A DNA stretch of 64,000 nucleotides from Streptomyces spinosus (GTDB taxonomy: Bacteria > Actinomycetota > Actinomycetes > Streptomycetales > Streptomycetaceae). Both the position numbers and the translations under genes were made by a program. The notes under the pieces are model-generated. The model did not search any database and had not been told where the DNA came from. It was given only the letters and a program-made list of their open reading frames with translations. Of the stretch, positions 61,230-64,000 are shown in pieces. Where the stretch lies: contig NZ_JAINRC010000004.1 in NCBI RefSeq assembly GCF_020400655.1, positions 366,664-430,663 of the forward strand, in the 5' to 3' direction. The first letter of the stretch is position 1; every line of letters starts with the position of its first letter.

Positions 61230-61384
61230 CTTATCTCGCGCTCACTCCGGGGGGTGCCGTTCGGAGTGTTGCCACCCGCCGGACCGGTGTTGACGTGGTG
61301 TTCATGGGGACGTCGGCGGGAGTAACATCCGCCGGAACGGGCCCGCCCGTCCTGTCCGTACGACGCTGACGTCTCGGAGGAACA

Positions 61385-61786
61385 ATGCAGCCGACCGCCA
61401 CGGTGCTGGTCTACAGCGACGACTCCAACACCCGCGAGCAAGTACGGCTGGCCGCCGGGCGCCGCCCGGCGCCCGACGTCCCCCTCGTCGAGTTCGTGGA
61501 GTGCGCGACTCCGCAGGCGGTGCTGCGGGAGCTGGACAAGGGCGGCATCGACGTCTGCGTGCTCGACGGCGAGGCCGTGCCGATGGGCGGCATGGGGGTG
61601 TGCCGGCAGATCAAGGACGAGGTGTTCGACTGCCCGCCGGTGCTGCTGCTCATGGGGCGGCCGCAGGACGCGTGGCTGGCCACGTGGAGCCGGGCCGACG
61701 CCGCCGTCACCCTGCCGGTGGACCCGGTGGAGTTCGCCTCCGCCCTGGCCTCCCTGCTGCGGCAGCGGCGCCTGGTGGGCGCCTAG
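61385..61786 (+). CDS. Receiver-like protein lacking the conserved lysine
   Basis: 133 residues with a response-regulator receiver pattern. Acidic Asp12/Asp13 and a possible phospho-acceptor Asp61 in VCVLDGEAVP are present, but the Lys of the KP motif is replaced (TLPVDP, Leu110), so normal phosphorylation control is doubtful. The ATG has GGAGGAAC upstream. The TAG stop lies within the CTAGGG end of the repeat element at 61783. It diverges from ctaE and may be an output-less or atypical regulator. Confidence 0.83.
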   Translation: MQPTATVLVYSDDSNTREQVRLAAGRRPAPDVPLVEFVECATPQAVLRELDKGGIDVCVLDGEAVPMGGMGVCRQIKDEVFDCPPVLLLMGRPQDAWLATWSRADAAVTLPVDPVEFASALASLLRQRRLVGA

Positions 61787-61946
61787 GGTCTTCCGCCCGG
61801 ACCGGGCCGGACCGGGGAGCGGGGCCTGGTGCCGTGCGTCCCACGGCACGGGAGGGCGCCGTGGCGGAGCCGCGGCAACCGACGGCAACGCGGCGAGGCG
61901 CGGCGCCAGGGCCCGCGAGCCCGGCGTGATCCGCACGAGAGGCCCC
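61783..61946 (+). repeat. Dispersed inverted-repeat element, copy 2
   Basis: A diverged copy of the element at 16824-16989 in the opposite chromosomal orientation, but the same orientation relative to its upstream gene. Shared blocks include CTAGGGTCTTTCG-like ends, GGGGAGCGGGGCCTGGTGCCGTGC, GAGGGCGCC, CAACCGACGGCAACGCGGCG and CCAGGGCCCGCGAGCCCGGC. The inner palindrome has decayed (GCCGTGGC and GCCGCGGC). The remaining sequence to 62022 shows no gene. Confidence 0.75.
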
Positions 61947-62022
61947 GGCGGGGAGGGGCGCCGGGTTCCCTGCCGAGTACGGGCCGGTGGGCCCTCCTCG
62001 CACGGTTCCCCGCGCCCCTTCA

Positions 62023-63285
62023 TCACGCCGCCGCCGGCTGGACGCGCAGCGCGTCCCCCGGGGCCGGGCCGTCCGGTGTGCCCTTGAAGAGTGCGCTGCC
62101 CTTGCGCCACTTCTGCCAGTCGACGTTCCAGTCGCCGAAGCCGTTGCCGAAGGGCTCCATCTCGTCGCCGTTGGAGTTGACGACCTTGACGATGTCGCCC
62201 TCGCGGACGGTGTTGAAGAACCACTCGGCGTTGGACGTGCTCATGCCGGTGCAGCCGTGGCTGACGTTGGCGTACCCCTGGGAGCCCACCGACCAGGGGG
62301 CGGCGTGGACGTACTCGCCGGACCAGGTGACCCTGGTGGCGTAGTAGACCGGCAGGTCGTAGGAGTCGGCGCTGCCCTCGGCGATGCCGACCGTGGTGCC
62401 GCGCATGCGTACGTAGTATTGCTTGGCCAGGACCACCTTGACGCCGTTGCGGGTCTCGAAGCCCGGCTTGCCCGTCGTGATGGGGATCTGGTTGATCTCC
62501 TTGCCGTTCTTGTAGACCGTCATCTGGTGCGTGGCGGCGTCCGTGACCGCCTCGATCCTGTCACCGATGGTGAGCTTCAGCGGCTTGGCCGCCCCGCCCC
62601 ACAGCCGGCCGCCGACCCGGACGCCCTCCAGGTTGCTGTGCACCTGGACGGTGGCGTGGGCGGGCCAGTAGTCCTTGGGCCGGTAGTGGAGTTCCTTGTT
62701 GTCGACCCAGTACCAGGAGCCCTGCACGGCCGGTGTGGAGTCCACCCGCAGGGCCTGTTCCACGACGGCGCGCTGCGCCTTGTCCTTGATCTCGTGGTCG
62801 AGCTGGGCCGTGATCGGCTGCCCGACGCCGTAGGTGCCCTTCTCCGGCCCGAACGTGACGTTCAGACGCTGCTTGCTGGTGGGCCGGCTGGTGTCGAACG
62901 TGAGGACCTTGCGGCCGGGGGCGCCGTCCTCGTCCTCGGTGCTCACCGTGACCGTGTAGTGGGCGTTGGCGGCCAGCGGGGAGGTGCTGTGCCAGCGGCT
63001 GCCGTCGGCGGCGAGTTCGCCCGCCACGCGGCGCCCTGTGGCGTCCTGGGCGGTGACGTCCGTGATACGGCCCTCGTCGCTGTTGGCGGTCACCTCCAGG
63101 GGTTTGTCCGGGTCGGCCGGCTTCCCCGCTTCGGTGGGGCCGTTGAAGGAGATCAGGCCCGCTGCGTCGTACGGCCTGGCCGACAGGGGGTTGCCGTCCG
63201 AACCGCAAGCGGTGACGCCCGCGCCGAGGGCGGTCACCAGCAGCGCGCAGCTGACGACGGTGCGGGTCCGCGGAGTGTGGTTCAT
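62023..63285 (-). CDS. L,D-transpeptidase lipoprotein with Ig-like domains
   Basis: 420 residues. Lipobox VTAC (Cys27) predicts a lipid anchor. Two Ig-like domains (about 45-250) lead to a YkuD domain with the active-site motif HAAPWSVGSQG then SHGCTGMS (Cys nucleophile). It resembles mycobacterial Ldt enzymes that make 3-3 peptidoglycan cross-links. TAGCGT is 6 nt before the ATG, giving a possible leaderless transcript. It is downstream of the cta gene terminator on the same strand. Confidence 0.93.
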   Translation of the reverse strand: MNHTPRTRTVVSCALLVTALGAGVTACGSDGNPLSARPYDAAGLISFNGPTEAGKPADPDKPLEVTANSDEGRITDVTAQDATGRRVAGELAADGSRWHSTSPLAANAHYTVTVSTEDEDGAPGRKVLTFDTSRPTSKQRLNVTFGPEKGTYGVGQPITAQLDHEIKDKAQRAVVEQALRVDSTPAVQGSWYWVDNKELHYRPKDYWPAHATVQVHSNLEGVRVGGRLWGGAAKPLKLTIGDRIEAVTDAATHQMTVYKNGKEINQIPITTGKPGFETRNGVKVVLAKQYYVRMRGTTVGIAEGSADSYDLPVYYATRVTWSGEYVHAAPWSVGSQGYANVSHGCTGMSTSNAEWFFNTVREGDIVKVVNSNGDEMEPFGNGFGDWNVDWQKWRKGSALFKGTPDGPAPGDALRVQPAAA

Positions 63286-63409
63286 ATGATCACGCTATGA
63301 GATGAGGACCTCACTGGCATGGCAGGTAACTCGTACGAGCGAACGACACTGCGCCAGAAGAACGACACCCGCGGGACGCGCGGAAGGGACGCCGGAGCGG
63401 CCGGAAAAG

Positions 63410-63450
63410 CCGGGAGCCCGGACCCCCTGATGGAGGGTCCGGGCTCCCGG
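63410..63450 (-). terminator. Hairpin terminator after ctaF
   Basis: A perfect 16-bp stem (CCGGGAGCCCGGACCC and complement) with a 9-nt loop lies 16 bp past the ctaF stop. Confidence 0.88.
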
Positions 63451-63466
63451 TGCGTCGCCGCGCGTT

Positions 63467-63865
63467 CTACTGGGTGCGGTTCTCACCGTGGTAGTACTCG
63501 AACACCCAGCCGAAGATGCCGACCACGATGAACGGGGCGGCGAAGTAGATCAGCCACCAGCCGACCGCGATGCTGAGGAAGGCGACGGCGCCGCCGAAGC
63601 CCAGCATGAGCGGCTGCCAGCTGTGCGGGCTGAAGAAACCCAGCTCGCCCGCGTCGTCCGCGACGTCGGCCTCCTTGTCGTCCTGGGCGCCCGCGTCGAC
63701 CCGCCGGGCGGTGAAGCCCAGGTAGAAGCCGATCATGACGCTCAGGCCGAAGGCCAGGAAGAGCGCGGTAGTGCCGGCCGGCTCCTTCGACCACACGCCA
63801 TACACGATGGCCATGATCAGAATGAAGACGCTCAGCCAGACGAACATCCGACCCTGGATCTTCAC
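63467..63865 (-). CDS. ctaF: Cytochrome c oxidase subunit IV
   Basis: 132 residues with four membrane helices (two N-terminal, two C-terminal) around an acidic loop (KEADVADDAGELGF). This is the actinobacterial subunit IV of aa3 oxidase. The GTG start overlaps the ctaD stop by 3 bp. It is the last gene of the unit before the terminator. Confidence 0.95.
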   Translation of the reverse strand: MKIQGRMFVWLSVFILIMAIVYGVWSKEPAGTTALFLAFGLSVMIGFYLGFTARRVDAGAQDDKEADVADDAGELGFFSPHSWQPLMLGFGGAVAFLSIAVGWWLIYFAAPFIVVGIFGWVFEYYHGENRTQ

Positions 63866-64000
63866 TTGCCGGCCTCCTTGCTGCCCGCGACGGCGGTGCC
63901 GTGACCGGCGTGCTCGAGCTGCTCGAGCGCGGCGATCTCAGGGTGGTGCAGGTCGAACGCCGGGGACTCGCTGCGGATCCGCGGCAGGGTGACGAAGTTG
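63862..64000 (-). CDS. ctaD: Cytochrome c oxidase subunit I (3' end only)
   Basis: Only the last 45 codons lie in the window, with the reading NFVTLPRIRSESPAFDLHHP, typical of the actinobacterial CtaD C-terminus, ending at a stop that overlaps ctaF. The catalytic parts are outside. The haem-copper subunit reduces oxygen in aa3 oxidase. Confidence 0.92.
   Translation of the reverse strand, partial: NFVTLPRIRSESPAFDLHHPEIAALEQLEHAGHGTAVAGSKEAGK

Noticed and set aside
60539..62224. 561-residue minus-strand frame through ctaE and the repeat element
   Set aside because: Reads the ctaE gene in the wrong frame and the repeat element; no domain.
63319..63531. 70-residue plus-strand ORF between the L,D-transpeptidase and ctaF
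   Set aside because: It runs through the ctaF terminator and into the ctaF coding end, with no ribosome site and no family resemblance.

Overview
The window is high-GC chromosomal DNA from a Streptomyces. Signs of this are the very strong G/C preference at third codon positions, frequent GTG and some TTG starts, many start codons 6-8 nt downstream of a TANNNT -10 hexamer (probable leaderless transcripts), and a gene order that matches, from memory, the S. coelicolor SCO2095-SCO2155 core region (macRS, glkA, trpD, qcrCAB, cta). I see no phage, integrase, transposase, CRISPR array, rRNA, tRNA or secondary-metabolite cluster. It is vegetative core chromosome, and the interest lies mostly in regulatory sites and atypical proteins.

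Layout. 1-4.7 kb: MoxR ATPase (5' end outside the window), DUF58 and TgpA-type transglutaminase operon. 4.9-7.2 kb: DUF3040, methyltransferase and SAV_6107-family HEPN genes on the minus strand. 7.3-11 kb: TetR-controlled operon of a degenerate ABC ATPase, a YhgE/Pip membrane protein and the TetR regulator. 11.3-13.6 kb: DUF4126 membrane protein behind a perfect MacR-type box, and a CrtI-like flavoprotein. 13.6-18.6 kb (minus): Tyr/Gln-rich membrane protein, metF, thiE, Rv2175c-type regulator, an FAD reductase and a small conserved protein. 18.65-24.1 kb: TPP riboswitch with thiO-thiS-thiG, a four-PASTA kinase and endonuclease IV. 24.1-26.3 kb: metal-related genes (DUF4396 behind a CsoR-type operator, a sulfite-oxidase-like protein, bacterioferritin, and Bfd behind an iron box). 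26.4-31 kb: aromatic and glycolytic genes (type II DAHP synthase, trp leader peptide plus attenuator, fused TrpE-TrpG, phosphofructokinase). 31-45 kb: MacRS two-component system, acyltransferase, esterase, glucokinase, ArsA-like ATPase, SRPBCC protein, FadD, PimB-like and GT87 glycosyltransferases. 45-51.7 kb: metallopeptidase-like lipoprotein, two paralogous NlpC/P60 hydrolases, NYN protein, rhomboid and RAM-domain protein. 51.7-57 kb: PQQ-propeller kinase, a cysteine-desulfurase-like enzyme behind a SAM-IV riboswitch, and trpD. 57-64 kb: respiratory supercomplex genes (ctaE, qcrCAB, ctaF, end of ctaD), an L,D-transpeptidase and a receiver-like protein.

How it fits together. The window combines amino-acid and cofactor synthesis (DAHP synthase, TrpEG, TrpD; MetF; ThiE/O/S/G), sugar entry to glycolysis (GlkA, Pfk), envelope lipid and peptidoglycan work (PlsC, FadD, mannosyltransferases, NlpC/P60, L,D-transpeptidase) and aerobic respiration (bc1-aa3). 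The conserved neighbours from metF through the PASTA kinase, DAHP synthase, PlsC, ArsA-like, SRPBCC, FadD, PimB, NlpC, trpD and ctaE-qcrCAB also occur in similar order in Mycobacterium tuberculosis (about Rv2172c-Rv2196), an old actinobacterial block. Control is by RNA (TPP and SAM-IV riboswitches, trp attenuator) and by metal, stress and ligand regulators (candidate CsoR, DmdR1/IdeR, MacR and TetR sites).

The most unusual items are: a 165-bp dispersed inverted-repeat element whose two copies each supply the stop codon of the preceding gene; a perfect 21-bp palindrome over the ctaE start codon; a phosphofructokinase with pyrophosphate-type residues; an ABC ATPase that has lost its key catalytic residues; and an internal twin-arginine-like segment in the PQQ kinase. 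I do not see a coherent, wholly new multi-gene system.
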